Assembly: GCF_003688495.1 (NCBI RefSeq)
Contig: NZ_REFH01000010.1
Location: 465,715-529,714 of the forward strand
Direction: 5' to 3'
DNA from: Flavobacterium weaverense
Lineage (GTDB): Bacteria > Bacteroidota > Bacteroidia > Flavobacteriales > Flavobacteriaceae
DNA length: 64,000 bases
The notes below the pieces were generated by a model. That model was not told the origin of the DNA. It saw only the letters and a list, made by a program, of their open reading frames with translations, and ran no database searches. Below, piece after piece: positions 6,764 to 15,111 of the stretch; position 1 is the first letter of the stretch; each line of letters begins with the position of its first letter. The translations under genes and the position numbers were made by a program.

Positions 6764-7717
6764 TTATTTTCTTTTCATCACTCTTTCTACAGCTTCAACA
6801 ATAGCTTGATTGTTTAGTTTGTATTTATCCATTAACTGTTCTGGTGTTCCAGACTCTCCAAAACTATCATTAACAGCAACAAACTCTTGAGGAGCTGGAT
6901 CGTTTAAAGCAAGAACTCTAGAAATGCTTTCGCCAAGTCCTCCTAATATATTATGCTCTTCAGCAGTAACGATACATTTTGTTTTTGCCAAAGATTTTAA
7001 AATAGCTTCTTCGTCTAATGGTTTAATAGTATGAATGTTAATTACTTCAGCAGAAATACCTTGCGCCTCTAAAGCTTCAGCTGCAATTAAAGCTTCCCAC
7101 ACTAAATGTCCTGTTGCTACAATAGTTACATCAGTTCCTTCAGTTAAAACAATTGCTTTACCAATTTCGAATGGTTCATCAGCTGGCATGAAATTAGGAA
7201 CTACTGGACGACCAAAACGCAAATAAACTGGACCTTGATGATCTGCAATTGCTAAAGTCGCTGCTTTAGTTTGATTGTAATCACAGGTATTGATTACAGT
7301 CATTCCTGGTAACATTTTCATTAAACCAATATCTTCAAGGATTTGGTGAGTTGCACCATCTTCTCCTAAAGTTAATCCGGCGTGCGATGCACAAATTTTC
7401 ACATTTTTTTCAGAATAAGCAACTGACTGACGGATTTGATCATAAACTCTTCCAGTAGAAAAGTTTGCGAAAGTTCCCGTAAAAGGAATTTTACCACCAA
7501 TAGTTAATCCTGCTGCGATTCCAATCATATTTGCTTCAGCAATTCCGATTTGGAAAAAACGCTCTGGATGATTTTTTTTGAAATCATCAAACTTTAATGA
7601 TCCAATTAAATCAGCACAAAGTGCAACAACGTTTTCGTTTTTTTGACCTAATTCTGTCATTCCCGCTCCAAAACCTGAACGAGTATCTTTACTTCCTGTA
7701 TTTGTATATTTTTTCAT
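6764..7717 (-). CDS. Transketolase, C-terminal subunit
   Basis: 317 residues equal to the second half of transketolase: the pyrimidine-binding domain (GFGAGMTELGQKNENVVALCADL, FFQIGIAEANMIGIAAGL with the catalytic Glu, and AYSEKNVKICASHAGLTLGEDGATHQ) and the C-terminal domain (TEEHN-type AEEHNILGGLGESI). It acts with the N-terminal subunit in the next gene to move two-carbon units in the pentose phosphate pathway, with thiamine diphosphate. The two halves are separate genes 63 bases apart, an arrangement known in Bacteroidota, Firmicutes and archaea. Confidence 0.95.
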   Translation of the reverse strand: MKKYTNTGSKDTRSGFGAGMTELGQKNENVVALCADLIGSLKFDDFKKNHPERFFQIGIAEANMIGIAAGLTIGGKIPFTGTFANFSTGRVYDQIRQSVAYSEKNVKICASHAGLTLGEDGATHQILEDIGLMKMLPGMTVINTCDYNQTKAATLAIADHQGPVYLRFGRPVVPNFMPADEPFEIGKAIVLTEGTDVTIVATGHLVWEALIAAEALEAQGISAEVINIHTIKPLDEEAILKSLAKTKCIVTAEEHNILGGLGESISRVLALNDPAPQEFVAVNDSFGESGTPEQLMDKYKLNNQAIVEAVERVMKRK

Positions 7718-7780
7718 TTTCTAATTTAGATTTTTTGCAGCATTCAAATGAACACTAATTACTTAGTGGAAGCGTACTTC

Positions 7781-8635
7781 CTAGTAGTCTGAATTGCCTC
7801 CAACATTATAGTTTTGAGCTAATGCAATTTCTAACTGTGTATCATTTGGTGCCTTACCATGCCAAGCATGAGTATTCATCATGAAATCTACTCCATTACC
7901 CATTTCAGTATGCAACAATACACAAACTGGTTTTCCTTTTCCTGTTCTTGACTTTGCATCATTCATCCCAGCAATGATAGCTTCGATATCATTCCCTTTT
8001 TCAATTTCTAAAACATCCCAATCAAAAGCTTCAAATTTTGCTCTTATGCTTCCCATTGCTAGAACTTCGTCAGTAGGACCATCAATTTGTTTTCCGTTTA
8101 AATCGATTGTAGCAATTAGATTATCTACATTCTTAGCAGATGCGTACATGATTGCTTCCCAGTTTTGACCTTCTTGCAATTCACCGTCACCATGTAAAGT
8201 GTAGATAATGTGTTTATCACCGTTTAGTTTTTTAGCTTGAGCAGCTCCAATACCAACAGATAAACCTTGACCAAGAGAGCCTGAAGCCATTCTTATTCCT
8301 GGTAAACCATCGTGAGTAGTAGGATGTCCTTGCAATCTTGAATTAATCAAACGGAAAGTCGATAATTCAGAAACTGGAAAATATCCTGTTCTCGCTAATA
8401 CGCTGTAAAACACAGGAGAAATGTGACCATTAGAAAGGAAGAAAATATCTTCTCCTATTCCGTCCATCTCAAAACCTTCTTTACGTTCCATTATATTTTG
8501 GTATAAGGCTACAAGAAATTCAGTACAACCTAGAGAACCACCTGGATGACCTGAGTTTACTGCGTGTACCATTCGAAGAATATCTCTTCGCACTTGGATA
8601 GTTAAATCGTTTAATTGTTGTGTGTTTGGTTTCAT
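7781..8635 (-). CDS. Transketolase, N-terminal subunit
   Basis: 284 residues from the ATG at 8635. A TTG at 8713 would add 26 residues with no counterpart in the family, so it is rejected. The thiamine diphosphate-binding half is complete: HAVNSGHPGGSLGCTEFL, then GSLGQGLSVGIGAAQAKKLN, and the GDGELQEGQNWEA motif with the metal-binding Asp and the following Asn region (ATIDLNGKQIDG). It must pair with the C-terminal subunit downstream to be active. First gene of the two-gene operon. Confidence 0.95.
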   Translation of the reverse strand: MKPNTQQLNDLTIQVRRDILRMVHAVNSGHPGGSLGCTEFLVALYQNIMERKEGFEMDGIGEDIFFLSNGHISPVFYSVLARTGYFPVSELSTFRLINSRLQGHPTTHDGLPGIRMASGSLGQGLSVGIGAAQAKKLNGDKHIIYTLHGDGELQEGQNWEAIMYASAKNVDNLIATIDLNGKQIDGPTDEVLAMGSIRAKFEAFDWDVLEIEKGNDIEAIIAGMNDAKSRTGKGKPVCVLLHTEMGNGVDFMMNTHAWHGKAPNDTQLEIALAQNYNVGGNSDY

Positions 8636-8787
8636 TTGTGTGTTAAAAATTAGACTTGGCAAAGATAAACAGATATTTTGATTTATGGATATTTCCATTT
8701 TTTGATTTATCAATAGTTATCAAGGATTTCCAACTTTTTCAACAATATTATTTTCTGCAACAACCGAGTATTTAGTACCTTGCCAAA

Positions 8788-9369
8788 ATGTTCCAACAAT
8801 TATTCGATAGCATTCAAGAAAAAGTAACAGTTACTCCAGCAGAAATGGACATTTGCAAAACTTTTTTCATACCTAAAAAGTTGCGTAAAAAGCAGACTTT
8901 ATTGCAAGAAGGTGACATTTGCATTCATAATGCATTTGTGGAGAAAGGTATTATGCGTTCTTTTTTTACTGACGAAAAAGGAAATGAACATATCGTTCAA
9001 TTTGCAATCGAAGGTTGGTGGATTACTGATTTGTCTAGTTTTTTGACTAAAAGTAATTCGATTTATACTATTGAAGCGCTTGAGGATTGTGAACTACTAT
9101 TATTAACCATGGAAGCGAGAGAAACTCTGATCGATAAAATCCCAATGTTTGAACGATACCAGCGACTACTATTACAAAACGCTTACATTGCTAATCAAGC
9201 TAGGATTAATTCAGCGCTTACTGAAACTGCCGAAGAAAAATACGTTAAAGTTGGTTTAGCCTATCCTGGAATAATCAAACGTGTTCCTCAACACATGATT
9301 GCTTCGTACTTGGGTTTGAAACCAGAAACCCTGAGTAGAGTTAGAAAACAGATTAGCACTCGCATTTAA
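8788..9369 (+). CDS. Crp/Fnr-family transcription regulator
   Basis: 193 residues. The N-terminal half is a cyclic-nucleotide-binding-like beta barrel (KKLRKKQTLLQEGDICIHNAFVEKGIMRSFF, then GNEHIVQFAIEGWWITDLSSFL). The C-terminal part is a short winged helix with recognition helix LGLKPETLSRVRKQI, keeping the E-x-x-S-R arrangement of Fnr/Crp. There are no N-terminal Cys residues for an iron-sulphur cluster, so the ligand is unknown. A dyad close to an Fnr box (TTGACCTAAATCAA) lies just past its stop, and a GTAAC-N4-GTTAC dyad lies ahead of the rhodanese pair; either could be its operator (inference). Confidence 0.9.
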   Translation: MFQQLFDSIQEKVTVTPAEMDICKTFFIPKKLRKKQTLLQEGDICIHNAFVEKGIMRSFFTDEKGNEHIVQFAIEGWWITDLSSFLTKSNSIYTIEALEDCELLLLTMEARETLIDKIPMFERYQRLLLQNAYIANQARINSALTETAEEKYVKVGLAYPGIIKRVPQHMIASYLGLKPETLSRVRKQISTRI

Positions 9370-9373
9370 TTTC

Positions 9374-9395
9374 TCTGTTGACCTAAATCAACAGA
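9374..9395. promoter_or_regulatory. Inverted repeat resembling an Fnr/Crp box, or a weak terminator
   Basis: TCTGTTGA - CCTAAA - TCAACAGA, a perfect 8-bp dyad 5 bases after the Crp/Fnr stop codon. Its core TTGAC-N4-ATCAA matches the classical TTGAT-N4-ATCAA Fnr site at 9 of 10 positions. It is 69 bases ahead of the next gene. It could instead end the crp transcript; the following sequence is T-rich but has no uninterrupted T-run. Confidence 0.45.
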
Positions 9396-9463
9396 ATTTC
9401 TTGTTTTACATCAACAACAATTGCACTGCTGCAGCCTTAAATTTGTCTTGTAAATAAAAGTCA

Positions 9464-9892
9464 ATGTCAATTAGGAAAACATTTGCAGTAATTGGTCTTT
9501 CAAAATTTGGAATCATTTCTGTATTGTCTAAAATTGGACAAAATAACAACGCGCTGATATTTGATGGTGCTTCATCTTTTACTGATGAGGTTTTTTCGAA
9601 AAGTAGAACTGTAGTTCCAAATTTAGAAGTTGAAATAGCCACTTGTCCAATTGATGCGAGTTGGGAAGCTGATGTTATTGTAATTTCAGATTCTTTTGTT
9701 CGAAAAGCAGAATCCATAAAGAAAATCACAAAAGTTTCTACTGGTAAAACTGTTATTATCGTAAATGATAATGAGAAAAAAGAAGATGACTTCCAAAATT
9801 CTGAATCGCTGCTATCTCTTTTTCCTTATTCGAATGTGAGAAGCATTACTGAAGCAGAAATTGAGAGTTTTGACTTTATGTTACCATTGTAA
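9464..9892 (+). CDS. Uncharacterised protein with Rossmann-like start
   Basis: 142 residues, no signal peptide. The N-terminus (KTFAVIGLSKFGIISVLSKIG) looks like the first strand-loop-helix of a nucleotide-binding fold but has GLSKFG instead of GxGxxG, so dinucleotide binding is doubtful. Two more strand-like segments follow (ADVIVISDSF, KTVIIVND). I do not recognise a named family. It sits between the Crp/Fnr regulator and the old yellow enzyme, both on the same strand, so a redox-linked role is possible but unproven. Confidence 0.6.
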   Translation: MSIRKTFAVIGLSKFGIISVLSKIGQNNNALIFDGASSFTDEVFSKSRTVVPNLEVEIATCPIDASWEADVIVISDSFVRKAESIKKITKVSTGKTVIIVNDNEKKEDDFQNSESLLSLFPYSNVRSITEAEIESFDFMLPL

Positions 9893-9993
9893 TATACGTC
9901 TTGATGAAGTGAGAACAAACTTTTATACACAAACAGGTTAAATTTTTATCAATATAGTTTCTAAAATCAATACTTTTTAATTAAAAAAAAAAC

Positions 9994-11088
9994 ATGAGCA
10001 AATCACTTTTATTCCAGCCCTACACTCTAGGAGATATAATTTTAAATAATAGAGTAGTAATGGCACCAATGACCAGAAGCCGTTCTAATAACGAAGGAAA
10101 TGTTGCGACGGACTTAACTGCTAGATACTATGAGCAAAGAGCTACCGCAGGTTTAATTATTACAGAAGGAACTTTTGTGAGCACTAAAGCAGTTGGTTTT
10201 ATAAATGTCCCAGGAATTTACAGCGAAGCACAAATAGAAGGTTGGAAATTAGTTACAAAAGCGGTGCATGATAAAGGAGGAAAAATATTTGCTCAACTTT
10301 GGCACACAGGAAGATTATCGCATCCTGATTTACATGCGGGTGAATTACCTCATGCTCCTTCAGCTTTAAATCCTTTTGCAAAAGCATTTACCAACGATGG
10401 TTTTGTGGATACTGTAGTTCCAAAAGAAATGACGATTGAGGATATTAATCAAACTGTTTTAGATTTTACAAATGGAGCTAAAAACGCATTAGCTGCAGGT
10501 TTTGATGGTGTGGAGTTGCATGCTGCAAACGGTTATTTATTACAGCAATTTTTTAATAGATACTCGAACCATCGCACAGACGATTATGGTGGTTCAATGG
10601 AAAATAAATCCCGTATCTTATTTGATATTTTAAATGCATTTAAAGGAGTAATTGACTATTCTAAAGTTGGAGTTCGTTTAAATCCAAGTTTGAATAATGC
10701 TCAAGGAATGATGCTTGATAAAGATACTATCCCGACGCACGAATATATTGTAAAACGCTTGAATGATTACGGATTAGCTTATATTCATTTAACAGAGCCT
10801 TTTACGCCAGTAGATGATATTCCTTTTGCGGTAACAGAAGTTGCAAAACATTTTAGACCTTTATATAATGGTACATTAATCATTAATAAAAGTTTCACAA
10901 AGGAGACCGGAATTAAAGTTATTGAAGATGGCTATGCTGATTTAGTGGCTTACGGAGTGCCATTTATTGCTAATCCAGATTTAGTGGCGCGTTTTGAAGC
11001 AGATGCTCCTTTGAATGCTCCTGATCAAGCAACTTTTTATACGCCTACTGAGAAAGGTTATACTGATTATCCATCAATGACAAAATAA
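9994..11088 (+). CDS. Old yellow enzyme family alkene reductase (NemA-like)
   Basis: 364 residues forming an FMN-binding TIM barrel. Diagnostic blocks: NNRVVMAPMTRSRS near the N-terminus, GRLSHPDLH, then DGVELHAANGYLLQQFFNRYSNHRTDDYGGS carrying the substrate and FMN contacts, and the C-terminal DLVAYGVPFIANPDL. Such enzymes use NADPH and FMN to reduce activated C=C bonds, nitroesters or quinones in the cytoplasm. It is preceded by an A-rich leader and closed by a hairpin at 11116. Confidence 0.94.
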   Translation: MSKSLLFQPYTLGDIILNNRVVMAPMTRSRSNNEGNVATDLTARYYEQRATAGLIITEGTFVSTKAVGFINVPGIYSEAQIEGWKLVTKAVHDKGGKIFAQLWHTGRLSHPDLHAGELPHAPSALNPFAKAFTNDGFVDTVVPKEMTIEDINQTVLDFTNGAKNALAAGFDGVELHAANGYLLQQFFNRYSNHRTDDYGGSMENKSRILFDILNAFKGVIDYSKVGVRLNPSLNNAQGMMLDKDTIPTHEYIVKRLNDYGLAYIHLTEPFTPVDDIPFAVTEVAKHFRPLYNGTLIINKSFTKETGIKVIEDGYADLVAYGVPFIANPDLVARFEADAPLNAPDQATFYTPTEKGYTDYPSMTK

Positions 11089-11115
11089 ACATTATTTTAA
11101 GAATTACATTTTATA

Positions 11116-11150
11116 AATAAGCCCGCGTGAAGCGGGCTTATTACTTTTTA
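11116..11150 (+). terminator. Terminator of the old yellow enzyme gene
   Basis: Perfect 11-bp stem (AATAAGCCCGC 11116-11126 / GCGGGCTTATT 11132-11142) with a 5-base loop, followed by TACTTTTT. Confidence 0.88.
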
Positions 11151-11203
11151 AGAAAAAACAGATCGAGAAGAAGTTCACATTAAATAGTGCTCAAATTCTA
11201 TTT

Positions 11204-11521
11204 TTATCGAAGTTTGTTATTAAGGCTGCTCCATCCGCCACCATTGTAAACTGATGTGTACCCTTTAGATTTTAAAATTCCCTTTGCTGATGCACTTCTC
11301 ATTCCTGAGGCGCAACACGTAATAATTACTTTATTTTTATCTTTTAGTTTACCCAAATTACTGCTTAAAGTATCAAGAGGTATATTTATTGAGCCGTTAA
11401 CATGTCCGCCTGAATATTCTCCTTTACTACGAACGTCAACTATGATCGCTCCTTGCTTCACTAATTCAGCATAATTAGTACTTGGTCCAAAACCAAATAA
11501 TTTTTTAATTGCGTCTATCAT
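11204..11521 (-). CDS. Rhodanese-like single-domain protein
   Basis: 105 residues from the ATG at 11521, which leaves a 5-base gap from the upstream gene; a start at 11566 would overlap it and adds non-family residues. One rhodanese domain: VDVRSKGEYSGGHVNGSINIPLD, then the active loop CCASGMR (catalytic Cys 70, Arg 75). These proteins carry sulfane sulphur as a cysteine persulphide. It is second in a tandem pair. No signal peptide is seen, so it is cytoplasmic. Confidence 0.9.
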   Translation of the reverse strand: MIDAIKKLFGFGPSTNYAELVKQGAIIVDVRSKGEYSGGHVNGSINIPLDTLSSNLGKLKDKNKVIITCCASGMRSASAKGILKSKGYTSVYNGGGWSSLNNKLR

Positions 11522-11526
11522 TTTTT

Positions 11527-11811
11527 TTAGTTTGTTCGTGATTGATAATAATTTACATCTAACCAAGAACCACCATTGTAACAGTCGATTCCTTTTTGAG
11601 AAAGATAGTGCTGCGCTTGTCCGCTTCTATTTCCTGATGCGCAACATAGAATTAAAGGTGATTTTAGATTCTCTATTTCTTCCATTCTCTCTTGTAATTC
11701 CGCTAGTGGAATATTAATGGAGTCTGCAACGTGACCGCCCATAAACTCTTCATGTGTGCGAACGTCGACGATCGTGCAGTTTTTTTCTTTTATCAAATTT
11801 TCAATTTTCAT
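11527..11811 (-). CDS. Rhodanese-like single-domain protein
   Basis: 94 residues, first of a tandem rhodanese pair. It has VDVRTHEEFMGGHVADSINIPL and an active loop CCASGNR (Cys 57, Arg 62). About as diverged from its neighbour as ordinary paralogues, so the duplication is old. Both copies have a Cys-Cys pair at the active site. The upstream region has a TACTTTTG box and, at the position expected for an activator, a GTAAC-N4-GTTAC dyad. Confidence 0.9.
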   Translation of the reverse strand: MKIENLIKEKNCTIVDVRTHEEFMGGHVADSINIPLAELQERMEEIENLKSPLILCCASGNRSGQAQHYLSQKGIDCYNGGSWLDVNYYQSRTN

Positions 11812-11881
11812 ATTTTTTTAAATTACCGTATTTATGATTATGACTGATTGTTTCAAATTCACAATGTCAATTTATATATTA

Positions 11882-11925
11882 CAAAAGTAATGCAACAAAG
11901 AGTATTCGAAGGTAACTTTTGTTAC
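11882..11925 (-). promoter_or_regulatory. Rhodanese promoter -7 box with an activator-like dyad
   Basis: Read on the minus strand, TACTTTTG (11889-11882) matches the -7 consensus, with transcription expected near 11878. No good -33 box is visible at the right spacing. A perfect dyad GTAAC-TTTT-GTTAC (11912-11925) is centred about 40 bases upstream of the predicted start, the typical place for a Crp/Fnr-type activator that replaces the -33 contact. Confidence 0.5.
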
Positions 11926-12166
11926 ACAAGAGAATTTTATTTAAATTTTTAATTGAAAAAAAATATGGTGACTTGAAGGTACAGTTTTCTTTTCGAAAGG
12001 TTGAGAAGAATCTTTTAGTAATAAAGAAAATATAATTTTTATACTCCACGATCGCTTTAGATTAACAAATCATAAATCGCAGTTAAATTCCATTTTAGAC
12101 GGCTCTTCTGGTATGCGTAGATGTAATAATATAAATTTTTTAATAGTATATTCGTAAAAAAAAAAT
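11926..12166. other. AT-rich intergenic DNA between rhodanese and esterase genes
   Basis: Together with the promoter region above this is about 355 bases without a gene. Beyond those signals I see only A- and T-rich runs; no clear promoter for the esterase. Confidence 0.5.
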
Positions 12167-13006
12167 ATGCGTTTTACATTTTATATCTTCATTTTAGCGA
12201 TGCCTTTTCTGTTTTTAAATTGTAGTTCAAAAAAAAATTCAAATGTTTCCTACTTGGAAAATAGTGCAAAAGATAGTCCAAATGCGCCTAAAATGAATGT
12301 TTTTACAGCTCGTAAGTCCACTACTAAACAAGCTCCCGTTCTAATTTTTATTCATGGAGGAAATTGGAATAGTGGAAGGAAAGGAACTTATGATTTGTTA
12401 GGTAGAAATTTTGCTAGTGAAGGAATAGTAACTGTGATTCCCGATTATACTTTAAGTCCAGATGCAAGCTATGATGTGATGACTAAGCAAATAGCTGCTG
12501 TTATTAAATGGGTTCAGAAAAATATTAGTGAATATAATGGTGATCCAAATCAAATTTTTATAACTGGTCACTCTGCGGGAGGGCATCTGGGAGCGCTCGC
12601 TGTGATGAATACAAAATATGGAATTGATCCTAAAACTATTTCTGGGATTATTTTAAATGATGCTGCTGGATTAGATATGAAAAACTATTTAGAGGGAAAT
12701 CCGCCTACTGTTAAAGATGATTATTTGGCAACATGGACTTCTGATCCAGTAAAATGGAAAGACGCTTCTCCAATTTATTTTTTAAATAAGAACACACCGC
12801 CTTTCCTAATCTATGTTGGTGATAAAACCTATAATTCGATAAAAGTTGCAAATAGCCGTTTTTTAAATGCGTTGAAACCATTTCAGCCTGAGGTTCAAAC
12901 AATTCGTTTAAATAAAAGACATGTGCCAATGGTGCTACAATACTTCAATCCTTGGAGTGATCGATTTGATGAAACTATTTCATTCATAAATGCTCAAAAA
13001 AAATAA
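12167..13006 (+). CDS. Alpha/beta-hydrolase lipoprotein (carboxylesterase type)
   Basis: 279 residues with a lipobox (FLFLNC, Cys 19). The fold is the BD-FAE/esterase-lipase type: oxyanion-hole HGG at 63-65 (FIHGGNWNSG), nucleophile elbow GHSAGGH with Ser 136, an acid in the VGDK region (about 219) and catalytic His 252 in RHVPM. The substrate is unknown; esters at the cell surface are likely. It is monocistronic, facing the DoxX gene. The start ATG follows a run of A. Confidence 0.88.
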   Translation: MRFTFYIFILAMPFLFLNCSSKKNSNVSYLENSAKDSPNAPKMNVFTARKSTTKQAPVLIFIHGGNWNSGRKGTYDLLGRNFASEGIVTVIPDYTLSPDASYDVMTKQIAAVIKWVQKNISEYNGDPNQIFITGHSAGGHLGALAVMNTKYGIDPKTISGIILNDAAGLDMKNYLEGNPPTVKDDYLATWTSDPVKWKDASPIYFLNKNTPPFLIYVGDKTYNSIKVANSRFLNALKPFQPEVQTIRLNKRHVPMVLQYFNPWSDRFDETISFINAQKK

Positions 13007-13074
13007 ACACTAATTTTTGTTATTGGCAGCTGTTCCATGATTTTGGATTAAACTTTTACGAAATTGATGATAGA

Positions 13075-13488
13075 TTATTTATTTAATGTAGCGTCTACAC
13101 TATATTTTCCACTTCCGAGTAAAAACAGGGCAAAGTAGCCGAATAAGTAAATCAAAGCTAATTCTTTAGTTCCCAAGGGATCATTTATGTGAACAATAAA
13201 TGCAGCAACTACCATGGTTGTAATTAGAGGAATTAATGCTAGTCTTGTCGAAAATCCGATGATTGTCAATATCGAGCAGATAACTTCTGCGAAGACAGCT
13301 AAAAATAATGATGCAGGGCTCCCAATACCAAGCGGGTCGCCAAATTCCATATTTCCATTTATCAATTTCATCATTTTTGGAATACCATGACTTAACATTA
13401 ACAGACCTAAAGAGAGTCTTAATAAAAGTGAAGCAATATCATTGGCGTTGGTAGACCAAGAAGTAGGAGAAAACATTTTATTGCGCAT
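13075..13488 (-). CDS. DoxX-family membrane protein
   Basis: 137 residues from the ATG at 13488 (an upstream start at 13518 adds only a basic tail). Four hydrophobic segments make up nearly the whole protein; the first contains LLLRLSLGLLMLSHGIPKM, the DoxX signature, and the third and fourth contain LGTKELALIYLFGYFALFLLG. Family members are inner-membrane proteins, some linked to thiosulphate:quinone oxidation and oxidative stress. Whether it has any link to the nearby rhodaneses is not shown by the sequence. Confidence 0.85.
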   Translation of the reverse strand: MRNKMFSPTSWSTNANDIASLLLRLSLGLLMLSHGIPKMMKLINGNMEFGDPLGIGSPASLFLAVFAEVICSILTIIGFSTRLALIPLITTMVVAAFIVHINDPLGTKELALIYLFGYFALFLLGSGKYSVDATLNK

Positions 13489-13518
13489 GATATGGATTTT
13501 ATATTTTTTTCGAAACAA

Positions 13519-13908
13519 ACATAAGAATAATTTTGATTCAGGTGCTTGAAGATAATATTGTTTTTATTTCATCGCTGGAACTTACAATTGTTATTTTGTC
13601 ACAAGATCACATCAATTAAATAATTTGAATTCTACTTATAGATGAGATAAGGCGACAAGGTATTTGTTTAAAATTAAATGAAATTAATTCGATTATTAAT
13701 TTTCGAAATAGAGCGATTATAACTAAATCCCAAATCTTAATTAAATTTTCTGTTATGTAATTTTCAAATTGTTGAATTAACCTATCTTTGCGCTCCCGAA
13801 TGGTCGGGAAAAAAGAGAATTTATTACAAAATTTGTTAGTAGTCCTTATTTAAAAAGGGAACTGCTCGCTGATTAATTCTTTTTATAATGAAACAATTTG
13901 AGAGATAG
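13519..13908. promoter_or_regulatory. tgt: Region between the DoxX gene and tgt, with the tgt promoter
   Basis: 390 bases. TATCTTTG at 13783-13790 is a full -7 consensus on the plus strand; no good -33 box is seen 19 bases before it. The predicted leader of about 110 bases opens with a small hairpin (CCCGA-ATGG-TCGGG near 13796). The rest is AT-rich with no gene. No preQ1 aptamer pattern is present. Confidence 0.5.
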
Positions 13909-15039
13909 ATGAAATTTGATTTATTGAAAACAGACCCGTTATCAAAAGCTAGAGCGGGAACTATTACTACTGATCATGGTGTTATTGAAACGCCTATTTT
14001 TATGCCTGTAGGAACTGTTGCTTCTGTAAAAGGAGTGCACCAAAGGGAATTAAAAGAAGATATAAATCCAGATATTATATTAGGAAATACGTACCATTTA
14101 TATTTGCGTCCGCAAACTGAAATTCTTGAAAAAGCAGGCGGATTGCATAAATTTATGAATTGGGATCGTAATATTTTGACTGATTCTGGTGGATACCAAG
14201 TGTATTCGCTTTCAGCAAATAGAAAAATCAAGGAAGAAGGAGTAAAGTTTAAGTCACATATTGACGGATCTTATCACTTTTTTACGCCTGAAAATGTAAT
14301 GGAAATTCAGCGTACAATTGGTGCTGATATTATCATGGCTTTTGATGAATGTACACCTTATCCTTGCGATTATCGTTATGCGCAACGCTCTATGCACATG
14401 ACGCACCGTTGGTTAGATCGTTGCATTAATCATTTGGATAAAGTTCCTGTAAAATATGGTTATGATCAAGCATTTTTCCCTATAATTCAAGGAAGTACTT
14501 ATAAAGATTTACGCCGTCAATCAGCAGAATATATTGCAAATTCAAATCAAGTTGGTAATGCAATTGGTGGATTGTCTGTTGGAGAACCTGCAGAGGAAAT
14601 GTACGCCATGACTGAAGTGGTTTGCGAAATTCTACCAGAAGACAAACCGCGTTATCTGATGGGAGTGGGAACTCCAATCAATATTCTTGAAAATATCGCT
14701 TTAGGAATTGATATGTTTGATTGTGTTATGCCAACGCGTAATGCTAGAAATGGAATGCTTTTTACAGCTAACGGAACCATAAATATCAAAAATAAAAAAT
14801 GGGAAGCCGATTTCTCTCCAATTGACGAAATGGGAATGACATTCGTTGATACGGAATATACAAAAGCATATTTAAGACACTTGTTTGCTGCTAATGAATA
14901 CTTGGGTAAGCAAATTGCGACTATTCATAATCTTGGTTTTTATATGTGGTTGGTTCGTGAAGCTAGAAAACATATATTAGCGGGTGATTTCAAGCCTTGG
15001 AAAGAAATGATGGTTAAAAATATGAATCAGCGATTATAA
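13909..15039 (+). CDS. tgt: Queuine/preQ1 tRNA-ribosyltransferase lacking the zinc cysteines
   Basis: 376 residues, a normal bacterial Tgt length. It swaps guanine 34 for preQ1 in tRNAs with GUN anticodons. Active-site Asp 92 (LTDSGGYQ) and nucleophile Asp 271 (MFDCVMPTRNARNG) are present, as are IMAFDECTPYP and IQGSTYKDLRRQSA. The zinc site of most Tgts (C-x-C-x2-C then H) is not intact: the stretch 303-317 (SPIDEMGMTFVDTEY) has no Cys, while His 340 remains in TIHNL. The first gene after a strong -7 box; lptG follows 72 bases on. Confidence 0.95.
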   Translation: MKFDLLKTDPLSKARAGTITTDHGVIETPIFMPVGTVASVKGVHQRELKEDINPDIILGNTYHLYLRPQTEILEKAGGLHKFMNWDRNILTDSGGYQVYSLSANRKIKEEGVKFKSHIDGSYHFFTPENVMEIQRTIGADIIMAFDECTPYPCDYRYAQRSMHMTHRWLDRCINHLDKVPVKYGYDQAFFPIIQGSTYKDLRRQSAEYIANSNQVGNAIGGLSVGEPAEEMYAMTEVVCEILPEDKPRYLMGVGTPINILENIALGIDMFDCVMPTRNARNGMLFTANGTINIKNKKWEADFSPIDEMGMTFVDTEYTKAYLRHLFAANEYLGKQIATIHNLGFYMWLVREARKHILAGDFKPWKEMMVKNMNQRL

Positions 15040-15049
15040 TATATTTGAG

Positions 15050-15089
15050 TCAGGTTTTAGATTTCTACTTAACGAAATATAAAACCTGA
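15050..15089 (+). other. Intercistronic hairpin between tgt and lptG
   Basis: TCAGGTTTTA...TAAAACCTGA with a 16-bp stem (15050-15065 / 15074-15089), one mismatch and an 8-base loop. There is no T-run, so it may be a processing or stability element rather than a terminator. Confidence 0.55.
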
Positions 15090-15111
15090 AACTTTAAACT
15101 TGGTGCAAAAT

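Noticed and set aside
7781..8713. TTG start at 8713 for the transketolase N-subunit
   Set aside because: The added 26 residues have no family counterpart; the ATG at 8635 fits the conserved N-terminus.
13790..13908. preQ1 riboswitch before tgt
   Set aside because: The leader has a small hairpin but not the A-rich tail and loop pairing of known preQ1 aptamers.
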